Assembly (NCBI GenBank): GCA_029204225.1
Contig: CM055102.1
Span: forward strand, 255,501 to 319,500
From: Diphasiastrum complanatum
Lineage: Eukaryota; Streptophyta; Lycopodiopsida; Lycopodiales; Lycopodiaceae
Length of the DNA stretch: 64,000 bases
Reading direction: 5' to 3'
Shown here: in pieces, positions 1-9,390 of the stretch
Position numbering within the stretch: the first letter of the stretch is position 1
How the letters are laid out: the number at the start of each line of letters is the position of its first letter
Program-made: the position numbers and the translations under genes
Notes under the pieces: generated by a model
Seen by the model: only the letters and a program-made list of their open reading frames with translations
Told to the model about the DNA's origin: nothing
Databases searched by the model: none

Positions 1-162
1 GAGTCATTAGCTTGTCAATTTCTTTCTTTGTCAACATGCAGTGTTTGTTTGATTAGGGTTTTAGAAGTTCGAAATTCAAGTCAATATATGCTTTTGTATT
101 CAGACAAACTTGCTTTAAATTTTTAATGGGTGGTGAAGTTCCTAAACTGGTCTAGTTTGCAG

Positions 163-1262
163 GCCTCTTCCACTTCTCATTGGGTATGTTGCGCAATATG
201 CTTTGAAGCCCTTGTTGGGATTGGTTATAGCACAAGCATTTAGTGTGCCTCCTCTATTCTACTCTGGCTTTATTCTCACAGCATGTGTATCGGGTGCTCA
301 GCTGTCAAGCTATGCTGCCTTTCTGAGTGGAGGAGATGTAGCTCTTAGCATCATTTTAACAAGTTTGACCACAATCTCATCTGTAGTAATCACTCCGGCC
401 CTTACTGGCACCCTCATTGGGTCGATAGTGCCTGTGGATGTTGTTGCGATGGCAAAATCCATATTGCAGGTCATGACTCTGTTTTGTAGGTTCATTAAGG
501 ATGTCATGTTATAGTTACATCAGCAAGTTCTCAATAAGCATTCTTAGTTGTGATCTCCATAAATGTTTGTTCTAACAAAATTAGTAGCAGGTGGTTTTTC
601 TTCCCATATTTATTGGGCTAGCTCTGAATACCTATGCAAAGCCAATTGTGGATTATTTGCGACCGTTGATGCCATTGTTGGCAATGTTTTGTACATCACT
701 CTGCATTGGAAGCCCATTGGCCTTAAACCAGGGCACAATTGTCTGCATGGAGGGCTTGCAGCTGCTTTTTCCAGTTCTGGTCTTCCATGCAGGATCATTT
801 CTTCTCGGATATTCCATTGCGAGGTTTCCAACATGGAGGTAAGATGAACCTCTTTTATCTTTTAACATTGTTTTTCATAGTTATGATGAGTCATGTAGTG
901 CTACTGCAGTGCCAGTGGAAAAACAATACCTTGCATTTACCTTTGTATGTGTCTCCTTTTTTGGTGGCTTTTAGATGAAATTAAGGTTATGGCTTGCTCT
1001 TTTGACACTTGTTATCTCTGACAGGCAAGATACAAAAGTTTCTAGAACTTTGTCACTTTGTACAGGCATGCAAAGCTCAACTCTAGCCATGCTTCTTGCA
1101 ACACAATTTCTTGGTGGAACCCAAGCCGTGCCTCCTGCATGCTCTGTGGTAGTCATGGCCATAATGGGTTTGAGTTTGGCTTCTTTCTGGGGGAGTACAA
1201 ATACAAAATGTACATATGTAAGTAATAAAGTGGGTATATTTGAAGATAGACTGTACACTTGA
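163..1262 (+). CDS. BASS1: BASS-family sodium/metabolite cotransporter, 3' part (three exons)
   Basis: C-terminal half of a bile acid:sodium symporter (BASS) family carrier, most like plant BASS1, a plastid-envelope Na+-coupled metabolite carrier. Exons read 163-469, 591-838 and 1025-1262, each bounded by AG/GT; phases join to one frame of 263 residues plus stop. Recognisable family blocks: LLIGYVAQYALKPLLG at the start, ILTACVSGAQLSSYA, LTSLTTISSVVITP, TYAKPIVDYLRPLMP, TSLCIGSPLALN, then LCTGMQSSTLA and PPACSVVVMAIMGL in the last exon. Most of it is hydrophobic, as expected for a multi-span membrane protein. The N-terminal half, including any transit peptide, lies outside the window; bases 1-162 are the end of the preceding intron. 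A strong donor-like GTAAGT at 1217 means the last exon might end there and continue elsewhere, because the final ~20 residues (from GSTNTK) do not resemble the family. Family call is firm; the exact BASS1 orthology is likely. Confidence 0.87.
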
Positions 1263-1711
1263 TTCTCATTTCCTGTGTAGGTACTTAGACCATTGTATCG
1301 AGTGTCAAGTTTGTACCCATATGGTTGAAGTTCTCATATAGGTATTGCAGTATGTCATAGTTGAATACACTTTGTCAGGATGCAAAGCAAATTTTCTGAC
1401 ATGGTGCTGATGTTTTGCACCATTGTATATTATCATGTTCAGGTACCTAAAATATATTGTGTGACAGTTGAGAAAGAGTCCTAATTAGGCTCAATATCAT
1501 ACAATTTCATATACTACCATCAACTTCAATGGAATTTGCAGTTTTGTTTTGAGCAATCTCTTGCCATCAGGACAAGGTTATTACTATAGAATGGCTATCT
1601 GATGACCTAAGAAACTAAGTCACTTCACTCCTTTGAAATTAACTTGCATTGTTAAAAGAACAAGCAGATGAATGACTTTTAGCAGCTACTCCAGAAACAA
1701 AGTCCTCATAA
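1263..1711. other. 3' flank of the BASS gene, no gene seen
   Basis: AT-rich non-coding sequence, probably 3' untranslated and intergenic. If the donor-like site at 1217 is used, a further small exon could lie here, but I see none with family resemblance. Confidence 0.5.
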
Positions 1712-2375
1712 GGTCCAACGAAAAAGGGTTTAGGGCCAATGAGCAATGGCTAAGGGCTACGGGCCAAGTGCTAAGACTAAGGGCCAAGGACCAAGGGCTA
1801 AGGGACAAAAGTTAAGAGTTAAGAGCCAAGGGCCAAGAGCCAGGGGTTAGGGGCCAAGAGTTAAGGCCCAAGGGCCAAGCGCTATGGGCCAATGGTGAGA
1901 TGCCAAGTGTCTAGGGCCAAGGGCCAAGGGCTAAGCATTAAGGTCCAAGAACCAAGGGCTAAGGTCAAAGGGCCAAGGGTTAAACGCTAAGAGACAAGGG
2001 CTAACGACCAAGGGCTAAGGAACAAGGGCCAAGGACCAAGGGCTAATGATGAAGGCCAATGGCGAAGGACAAATGAACAAAGGTTAAGGGCCAAGGGAGA
2101 AGGATTTAGGGTTTAGGGCTACGAGTTTGGGATTTAGAGCTAAGGGTTAAGGATTTAGGATTTAGGGCTTAGGATTTAAAATTTAGGGGTAAGGGCCTAG
2201 GATTTAGGGTTTTAGAATCTAGGGTTTAGGGCTAAGAGCTCAGGATTTAAGGTTTATGGCTAGGTTAGGATTTAGGGTTTTAGATTTAGGGTTTAGGATT
2301 TAGGGATAAGAGCTTAGGGTTTAGGATTAAGGATTTAGGGTTTAAGGTTTGGGATTTAGGATTTAGGATTGTACA
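1712..2375. repeat. Degenerate heptamer array, telomere-like (GGGCCAA to TTTAGGG)
   Basis: About 660 bases made of imperfect 6-8 base units. The first part (about 1712-2100) is dominated by variants such as GGGCCAA, GGGCTAA and GGACCAA; the second part (about 2100-2375) by TTTAGGG, ATTTAGG and TTTAGGA. TTTAGGG is the common plant telomere heptamer. Both halves share unit length and the AGGG core, so they look like one decayed array. It lies between the BASS gene and a copia remnant, so it is interstitial in this window. Confidence 0.8.
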
Positions 2376-3640
2376 TTTCAAGAATGGAGTATGTTCCATC
2401 TTGAAAAGTGATAAGTGCATAGCTAGTGGCATTAAGCAAGAAAGGTTTTTTAAGTTGGCTGCTAATGTGGCTATTGAAAGTGTGAATATGGTTAGGGAGG
2501 AGTTGACTCAAGTGGAGCTTTGGCACAAAAGATTAATCTTCAATCAATGGAATCCATGACATCAAAGGAGCTAGCTCTCGGCCTACCAAAATCATTCAAG
2601 AAGTGTGGCAAAGTGTGTGAGGCATGTGGCCTAGCAAAGTCACACAAGACTTCCTACAAGAGATCTTTGACAAGATCTACTTCACCCTTGGATCTTATTC
2701 ATTCAAATGTACATGCTTTTTCTCATGAAAGTAATGGAGGTGCCTTAATGTATGTGACTTTCATAGATGATTGTACTAGATTCACTTGAATTGAATTATT
2801 GTCTAAGAAAAGCCTTGTATATGAAGCTTTTGTAAAGTTTAAGTCTCTAGTGGAAAAACAATTAGTTCTTGCATTAAAGTTCTAAGATGTGATAATGGAG
2901 GAGAATGTATCTCCAACAAGATGAGAGACTTTTGTGAGATCAATGGCATTAAGAGAGAGCTTACTTGTTCCTACACCCCCCAACAAAATGGGGTGGCCAA
3001 GAGAAAAAATAGGAGCCTTTGTGAATGTGCAAAGTCTTTATGACTTGCATCTCTACCCATCTCTTTTTGGGGGGAGGCCATAACTTGTGCAAATTTCTTA
3101 TGTAATAGGCTTCCTAATAGTGCTATTGGTGGGATCCACCATTTCAAGCTTTGTTTGGCAATAAGCCCAATGTCAAAGACTTTAAAATTTTTGGATGTAT
3201 ATGTTATGTCCACATTCCTTTGGAAACTAGAAGGAAAGCAACTTCCTTCAAAAGAATATTTGTAGGCTATAGTGAAAATAACAAAGGATATAGGACATTT
3301 GATCCTATTTCAGAAAAAGTAAAAGCTAGCAAGGATGTCTTATTTGATGAATCTCAAAGTTACAAGATGTCTCCAAATGCATCTAATCATTTATGTGTTG
3401 AAGATCTTGCAAAACCCGAGGAGGAGCTTCATGAAAATGATCTTTTGGAAGATCAAGATCAAGAACCAAAGGGACCGAGAAGGTCCACAAAGAGCAAGGC
3501 CGAGCCTTCAAGGCTCACATACTTTGAGAAAGGGAAGCAAAAGGAAGACACAACTCCTTTTACCTCTTACTCTTTTTTAACCACAATGCTTGAAGAGCCA
3601 TCATGTTATGAAGATGCAAGTAGATCAGAAGTTTGGTGAG
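2376..3640 (+). pseudogene. Ty1-copia pol remnant: pre-integrase and integrase
   Basis: Broken copia polyprotein read in several frames. From about 2378 the pre-integrase reads up to WHKRL with a frameshift, then SKELALGLP and CEACGLAKSH (the CxxC of the HHCC finger). The integrase core follows: DLIHSNVHAF, YVTFIDDCTRFT, then a shifted CDNGGE block and a QQNGVAKRKNR-like block near 2980-3015. At 3151-3639 comes the integrase C-terminal part with FKIFGCICYVHIP and FVGYSENNKGYR, and then an acidic/basic linker. The residue where the first catalytic Asp is expected reads Asn (HSN). Several stops and frameshifts make it non-functional. It continues into the RT remnant. Confidence 0.85.
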
Positions 3641-4530
3641 ATGCAATGCAAGTAGAGTCCGATGCTTTGATAGATAATCCAACTTGGAATCTTGTACACC
3701 CTCCATATGGGAAGAAGCCACTTGCATGTAAGTGGATCTATAGTTTAAAGTACAATAAAGATGGATCTATAAGTAAGTACAAAGCTAGATTGGTTGCTAA
3801 GGGGTTTCTTCAAACTAAAGGCATAGATTATGAAAAAACATTTGCACCTGTAGCAAAACTTGTAATTATTAGATTGATCTTTTGTATTGCTACTTTGTTC
3901 AAGTGGAATCTCTATCAAATGGAGGAGGACAAGGTTTGTCACTTAAGGAAGAGCTTATATGGCTTGAAGCAAGCACCTAGAGCTTGGTACTCTAGGTTGC
4001 ATGATTTTCTCTACTCCCTTGGCTTTGTGATTAGCTCTTATGAGCCTTCTTTGTACATCAAATGTAATGATGGAAAGATCATCATTTTAGTTATTTATGT
4101 TGATGATATCATATTGACAGGAAATGATGGTGAAGGCATAAGAAATGTTAAAGCCTCTTTGTCTAGTGAATTCAGGATGGTAGATCTAGGACTTCTTAAG
4201 TTCATACTTGGAATAGAGGTTACTAGAGGTAGTGATTTTACTTTTATAAGTCAATCAAAGTATGCTACTTCCATTCTTGAAAGGTTTCGAATGAAAGATT
4301 GTAAGGGGATTGGCACCCCTATGGAGCAAGTTTGTAAAGTTTCTAATGATTGTGATTAAGCATCCTTTGAGGACATTACACTCTTTAGGAAGCAAATTAT
4401 AGGCTCCTTAATCTATCTGACAATCACTAGACCATATTTGAGTTATAGTGTAAGCAAGCTAAGTCAATATATGCAAGGTCCCTTGATATATTTTTTATAT
4501 CATAGGAAAAGTGCCAAGAGAGTTCTTAAA
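3641..4530 (+). pseudogene. Ty1-copia reverse transcriptase/RNase H remnant with internal deletion
   Basis: Continuation of the copia pol. Visible blocks are NPTWNLV, CKWIYSLKYN, YKARLVAKGF, DYEKTFAPVAK, KSLYGLKQAPRAWYSRL and the polymerase motif YVDDIILTG. Between LFKWNLYQM and DKVCHLRKSLYG about 25-30 residues normally holding the DVKTAFLNG block and its catalytic Asp are missing, so the enzyme is dead even where the frame is open. After a stop at about 4359 the RNase H start continues (GSLIYLTITRPYLSYSVSKLSQYM, in degraded form) and breaks off at ARRVLK-like sequence exactly where the LTR at 4531 begins. The later LTR element is therefore nested in this one. Confidence 0.85.
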
Positions 4531-5231
4531 TGTTGGAGAAAGAGGGTGTATAGCTCGAAAAGAAAATAAACATGAAGAGGAGCGAACTCGAAACTCGAAC
4601 GAGAAAAAAACACGAACGGAAAGTGTTCGTGTGCAGTGGAATGAGCTATATTACTCTTTTCCTAAGCATGACTACACCTATAAAAAACGAACAGAACGTT
4701 AGTCATAGAAATCACGGTCGTTCTGATTACATAGCCAAACATTAATAAAACACTAGAAGAATAATCTGTCGTGAATAGCTAGACAAATTATTTGTCGCGA
4801 AAGATTTGCGAAGAGCTAGACTCTCGACTGATAATCTGTTGCGAATGATTCGCAAAAGACAAGACCAAATATTAGTTGTCAACAAGTAGACTAATAATAA
4901 CTCGCTAAGAATACATTACCAGATTAAGCAACAAGAAAAGTCAGATAGAATGAAAATAAGCATAGCAATATCAACACAAATCTGAATGCAGAACAAAGAG
5001 CTGTTATCAGATTAAGTATAGCAAAATATACATGTCAATAATGCGGTAGAACACAAGACAATAGCAGACGAAACCGCGTGCTCTCCAAAGCTAATTCAAT
5101 GTGTAAAAGGGAATGAACCTATTATTGACAATATAGAATCAATGCACAAGGCATCTACTTCGTCTATCATGCAGCATGAATGGAGGTAGATTAAAATGGG
5201 ATTTAGGAGAATAGAGGAGATAAATCCAACA
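4531..5231 (-). repeat. LTR of an inverted copia element (3' LTR in element sense), family Z
   Basis: 701 bases starting TGTTGGA and ending TCCAACA, a perfect terminal inverted repeat. Most of its length matches 6542-7197 in the same orientation. A polypyrimidine run on the plus strand (polypurine in element sense) abuts the right end, and the internal region encodes copia products on the minus strand, so this is the 3' LTR. Related copies occur at 30560-31099 and 49620-50258, and its terminal 55 bases recur at 40003-40058. Confidence 0.85.
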
Positions 5232-5240
5232 CCCCCTCTT
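5232..5240 (-). other. Polypurine tract of the family Z element
   Basis: CCCCCTCTT on the plus strand reads AAGAGGGGG in element sense, directly next to the TG end of the 3' LTR. This is the expected place for the plus-strand primer of reverse transcription. Confidence 0.7.
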
Positions 5241-5269
5241 AATCTGGATCTGTGAATGCCTTGATCTTC

Positions 5270-6118
5270 AGACTACAATGCACAAAATTTGTTGTGTGCA
5301 TTAACACTTAATGCGTTCGTGTATATATCTACAACCATGTCTTGCGTTCTATAGTACGTTAAGTTCATTTCCTTATTGAGAACCTTGCCCCTGATGTAGT
5401 GATATTTGATTTCAATGTGCTTACTCCTAGAGTGAAATCTAGGGTTGGTCGATAAGACAATAGCACTCTGATTCACAAAATAAAATTGTAGGGCTACTAA
5501 TATACATTAATGTCTGGCAATAAATTTATCAACCAAAACGCTTCTTTAATAGATTGAGAAGCAGCAATATATTCTGCTTCTGTAGATAGAGATTTGCTTA
5601 TGACTGTTCCATGAGATAGGACCGCCGTTGAAGAAGAATGTAAATCCTGATGTGGACTTACGATTGTCTACATCTCCTCCCGAGCTTGCATCAGAATATC
5701 CACTGAGCTGATGAAGATTGTTGTTGCTGACATCTCCATAGCAGATGCACTGGTCCATGGTAGCTCGAATATATCTCATGACTCTTATGAGAGCCTTCCA
5801 ATGGGTAATGCCCGGATTAGCCATATATTGGATGAGTGAGCTTACTGCAAAAGAGATATCTGGTCTTGTACACACCACTGCGTACAAGAGAGATCCAAGT
5901 ATAGATCGATAAGGATACTCTCTCATCTGCTCCTCTTCATGCTTGGTCTGGGGACATTGGTCCTTTGACAAATGAAGACCTGGATCCATCGGTGAGTGAG
6001 CTAATTTACAGTCCATTAGATTATATCTGTTAAGAACATTGTAAAAATACCTTTGTTGAGTGATGTAAATCAGTCGTCTCGCTCTGTCTTTGTGGATTTG
6101 AATGCCCAGACAGAAGTA
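5270..6118 (-). pseudogene. Copia RT end and RNase H remnant inside family Z
   Basis: Minus-strand copia pol end. The RT tail reads YFCLGIQIHKDRARRLIYIT, then YRSILGSLLYAVVCTRPDIS, SGYSDASSGGDVDNRKSTSG (RNase H, with the usual DRKSTSG block) and GPISWNSHKQ. Downstream after frame breaks come NQSAIVLSTNPRFHSRSKHI and the final IKYHYIR block. Protease, integrase and most of RT are absent: the RT tail is joined directly to a gag fragment at about 6118-6130. Confidence 0.82.
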
Positions 6119-6375
6119 AGCCAGACTTCTTTCGATGTCTGAGCCTCGGATACATGGCCGATCTGGGTATCCGTGATGTTGAGGATGATCAACGTGAAAG
6201 CCTTTCCATTCTTTAGCTTCCATCTGGCGATTGTTGTGTCGTCTGTTTCGGGTTTCTCTTCTACACCTGTAACAACGTCATACAATTCTTTAGCCATTAG
6301 TATATTTTTCATCTTAAATTTTCACAGATGGTAATTGGCTCCATCAAGCTTGTCCATAATGGGACTAGCTTTCCC
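6119..6375 (-). pseudogene. Copia gag N-terminal fragment inside family Z
   Basis: In element sense it starts near 6375 with a MDSQGKASPIMDKLDGANY-like opening, followed by MKNILMAKELYDVV and ARWKLKNGKAFTLI, typical of the copia gag N-terminus (compare the gag at 42840). After HVSEAQTSKEVW it runs into RT sequence, so about 1,000 codons of the normal polyprotein are missing. Contains at least one stop. Confidence 0.78.
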
Positions 6376-6529
6376 TTGGGAATCCATGTGAAAGATTAGT
6401 CTAAGTGATAGAAAAAACTATCAGTGACTTAAGTATGAAAATCTGGTACAGAATTACAAAACAAGAAGACAATTACTCTATCGGCTAGTAGCGTCTTGTA
6501 TTGTGGAAGCTTATCAGGCTACGAAAATA

Positions 6530-6541
6530 GCTTTGATACCA
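6530..6541 (-). other. Primer-binding site, initiator-Met tRNA type
   Basis: In element sense TGGTATCAAAGC, one base different from the usual copia primer site TGGTATCAGAGC, lying directly after the LTR end (...CCAACA). It fixes the orientation of the element as minus. Confidence 0.8.
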
Positions 6542-7240
6542 TGTTGGAGAAAGAGGGGGTGTCGTGTCTGAGAAACGAAAATAGCTCGAAAAGAAAACGA
6601 ACACGAAGAGAAACGAACTCGAAACTCGAACGAGAAACGAACTCGAACGGAAAGTGTCCGTGCACAACGGAATGAGCTATATTACTCTTTTCCTAAGCAT
6701 GACTATGCTTATCAGAAATGAATAGAATAGTGACAGAAGTCATGGTCGTTCTGATTATGTAGCCAAACATTAATAAAACACCAGAAGAATAATTTGTTGT
6801 GAACAGCTAGACAAATTATTTGTCACGAATGATTCGCGAAGAGCTAGACTGAGCTCGACTGATAGTCTGTCGCGAATGATTCACGAAAGGCAAGACTAAA
6901 TATTAGTCATCAACAACTAGACTAATAATAACTTGTTAAAAACCTATTACCAGATTGAGCAACAAGAAAAGTTAGACAGAATGAAAATAAGTATAGCAAT
7001 ATCAACACAAATCTGAATGCAAAACAAAGAGCTATTATCATATTAAGTATAGCAAAATATACATGTCAATAATGCGGTAGAGCACAAGACAATAGTGGAC
7101 AAACCGCGTGCTCTCCAAAGCTAATTCAATCTATAAAAGAGAATGAACCTCTTATTGACAATAAAAGATCAATCATAAGACATCTACTTCGTCTATCTTT
7201 GATAAGCTTCTGATGCTATATTTACACACACTTGTTCTTG
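6542..7240 (-). repeat. LTR of the inverted copia element (5' LTR in element sense), family Z
   Basis: Begins TGTTGGAGAAAGAGG like the LTR at 4531 and follows it with many substitutions until about 7197. It then differs from that copy, but the stretch 7198-7216 is matched, inverted, by the copy at 30560, so it still belongs to the family. The outer end is lost near the (AT)n tract at 7279. Confidence 0.75.
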
Positions 7241-7276
7241 ATTTCTCTCAATCGATGTGAATACGCAAATGGTATT

Positions 7277-7278
<2 letters not shown>

Positions 7279-7322
<44 letters not shown>
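7279..7322. repeat. (AT)n microsatellite
   Basis: About 44 bases of uninterrupted AT dinucleotide, at the border between the family Z LTR and a copia RNase H remnant. Confidence 0.95.
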
Positions 7323-7325
<3 letters not shown>

Positions 7326-7770
7326 ATGTTACAGGTGTGCAGATGAAGAAAGTACAAAGTGGATGTGTTGTCTGTAGGAGATCGTGGGTGGCTGCTGTCG
7401 TTATAGCATGCGGAGCTGCAATCAGCTGGATATGCAAAAAGCAAACCCTGGTAGCTCAATCCTCTTGCGAAGCTGAGTATGTCACAGCCTCGAAAGTGGC
7501 GAATGAGGTAGTGTGGTTGCAGATGATATTGGAGGCAATCGGGATACCACAAGTGGGACCAAGCACGATGATGATGGACTCTTAGAGTGCCATCTATCTG
7601 TCCCAGGATCCTGTCTTCCATTCAAAGACGAAGCACATTCCTCTGAAGTACCATCACATTCGAGATTTGATCTCGAAAGGAGAGCTCCAGGTCCAGTTCA
7701 TAAAATTAAAAAGTATGATTGCAGATCTCCTCACGAAACCACTCAAGTTGGTTAAGTTTGATGTATGTCG
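7323..7770 (+). pseudogene. Copia RNase H C-terminal remnant
   Basis: Plus-strand reading AAISWICKKQTLVAQSSCEA, then EYVTASKVANEVVWLQ, a typical copia RNase H C-terminal half. A single TAG replaces the Gln codon of the usual NQSA motif (here S-stop-SAIYLS), after which the same frame goes on through FHSKTKHIPLKYHHIRDLI to ADLLTKPL, the normal end of the polyprotein. The first 75 bases (7328-7405) are not RNase H and recur at 39605. Downstream to about 8060 there is no recognisable LTR. Confidence 0.82.
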
Positions 7771-8259
7771 GGCGGCTTGCTTGGAGGGAAGTCACCCACA
7801 TCGGGACCCCCGATCTGGCATGGCGCCAGGTTGGATCTCAATGTTAGTTTTCGGAACTTCAAGTTGGTTAAGTCTGGTCGTTGTTGGCGAGTTGGCTGCT
7901 TGTATGTCAAGTGGGTTTGGATGGCAAGAGTTGAAGGCTGGGAAGCTAAGTCATGGTTCCCGGCTCCCTTTGGGATGCCTGCGCTATAGGCACCCTGACC
8001 CTACCCATAAAAAATAAAAAATCCTCTTTTTTCAAAAGTTAAAGAAAGGCTTTTCAGCACCAATACTACAAGCTCCTAATTGGAATTTTATGTGCATACT
8101 GATGTGTCCAAATATGCTATTGGATCTTTGTTGGAATCATTGTGGGTTAACACAAATCCAATACACACACCCACAAAGAAACTCAATTATGGATTTACTG
8201 AATTGCTTTTGCCCATTTTTTGAACAGATTAAAAAGCCATCTGTTTTCTTCAAAAAAAA
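7771..8259. other. No gene seen
   Basis: Sequence after the RNase H remnant; moderately GC-rich to 8000, then AT-rich. No protein family or repeat recognised. Confidence 0.4.
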
Positions 8260-8516
8260 ATTGGTGCAACTTTGCATGTCAGGCGTTAGGCGTCAAGCTG
8301 CCATGTGGCACTTTCACTCTTCAAAAAACGTCAAAGTGTTAATTATGCTTCATAACGGACATGTAATCCATTAAGCAATGGAAGGCACCGGGCACAGGGC
8401 ATTCTACCCGGTTTGGCTTTTCAAAAAAGTTTAGGCTTGGCCCCTTCAAGGCTCGTCCAAATTTTTTTGAAAATTTTTATCGGCATAATGGCATGTGCTT
8501 GGCTCCTTCATAGTAC
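8260..8516. repeat. Foldback repeat, complete copy
   Basis: From about 8376 to 8516 the sequence folds on itself: GGAAGGCACCGGGCACAGGG and following bases on the left are mirrored by a reverse complement ending TGCTTGGCTCCTTC on the right, with the centre near 8447. The flank 8270-8375 (CTGCCATGTGGCAC, ATGCTTCATAACG, CCATTAAGCAATGGAAG) matches 13660-13770, so the repeat family extends beyond the hairpin. No coding potential; resembles a MITE or foldback element. Confidence 0.65.
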
Positions 8517-8615
8517 TTCATTTGGGAGAGTTATAGGGGAGAGAACTAGAGAATCGGTCAAACATACTTATAGGGGAGAGTTAGAGGGGAGAGAGAGAAG
8601 CACTCAAACATACTT

Positions 8616-8617
<2 letters not shown>

Positions 8618-8660
<43 letters not shown>
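8618..8660. repeat. (GA)n microsatellite
   Basis: About 43 bases of GA dinucleotide, preceded by a degenerate GAGAGA-rich stretch (8525-8600). Confidence 0.95.
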
Positions 8661-8662
<2 letters not shown>

Positions 8663-9240
8663 CGGTCAAACAAGACGTGTGTGGAGTGACATCGTGTGGG
8701 GGAACCCCCAAGTGTTGGACACCCCGAATAAATATATTTTATATTTAGAGTAAATACTTGTAACAGTTCCGACTCTCTGAAGATGACACAGACGCGTCAT
8801 CAATCCTGACTTCCAAGGCAGCACAACATACCTCAATTTTTAACGAGTCGTTTGCATGCCGCGTTCACGTAGACAGGAATTAGCAAATCACTTTGACAGG
8901 TTAGTGGCGGTCGAATAGCAAAACAAGTACCAGGCTCTTATCTGATTTGATTCAGTACTAGTCTAGGCAGAATTATAAGTATAGACAGTTGAACTGATTC
9001 TCCACCAGCATCGAGACATTGGTTGATCACCTGCACAACACCCCTGGCCTAAGTGGATTTTCTGGTGTTTTTGAAACCGTTAAATCCAATAGACTTGTGT
9101 AGATTCAGGTAGTCATGAATCTTGAGGTTCATTAGCTACACTACTGACAGATTGCGAGCCGATTTGTGGTCGAATGGTCTGCTTACATAAAATTTAAATA
9201 GCTGCAACCGGTCCTTCTCTACCAATATTTAGCTTTTGGA
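8661..9240. other. 5' intergenic region of the neprosin gene
   Basis: No gene seen. Contains a small GC palindrome GGGGGAACCCCC at about 8698 and otherwise ordinary mixed sequence leading to the neprosin gene. Confidence 0.4.
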
Positions 9241-9250
9241 TTATTTATAG
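9241..9250 (+). promoter_or_regulatory. Possible TATA box of the neprosin gene
   Basis: TTATTTATAG lies about 140 bases upstream of the chosen ATG at 9391, a plausible distance for a plant core promoter with a short leader. Based on sequence resemblance only. Confidence 0.3.
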
Positions 9251-9390
9251 AAGCTCTGATCCAGCCTCCAGGGTCAAGTCATAGCGAGTTGTGCTTTACT
9301 TATCTGTTTTCCAATCAGATTATAGTAGGCACTTTTGGTTGTTCTTTCCTTCATCCCTTGTGCAAGAAAGGTTTGAGAGAGGGAACTATT

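Noticed and set aside
9289-9390. Longer N-terminus for the neprosin protein
   Set aside because: The upstream extension begins at TTG, not ATG; the ATG at 9391 gives a normal signal peptide.
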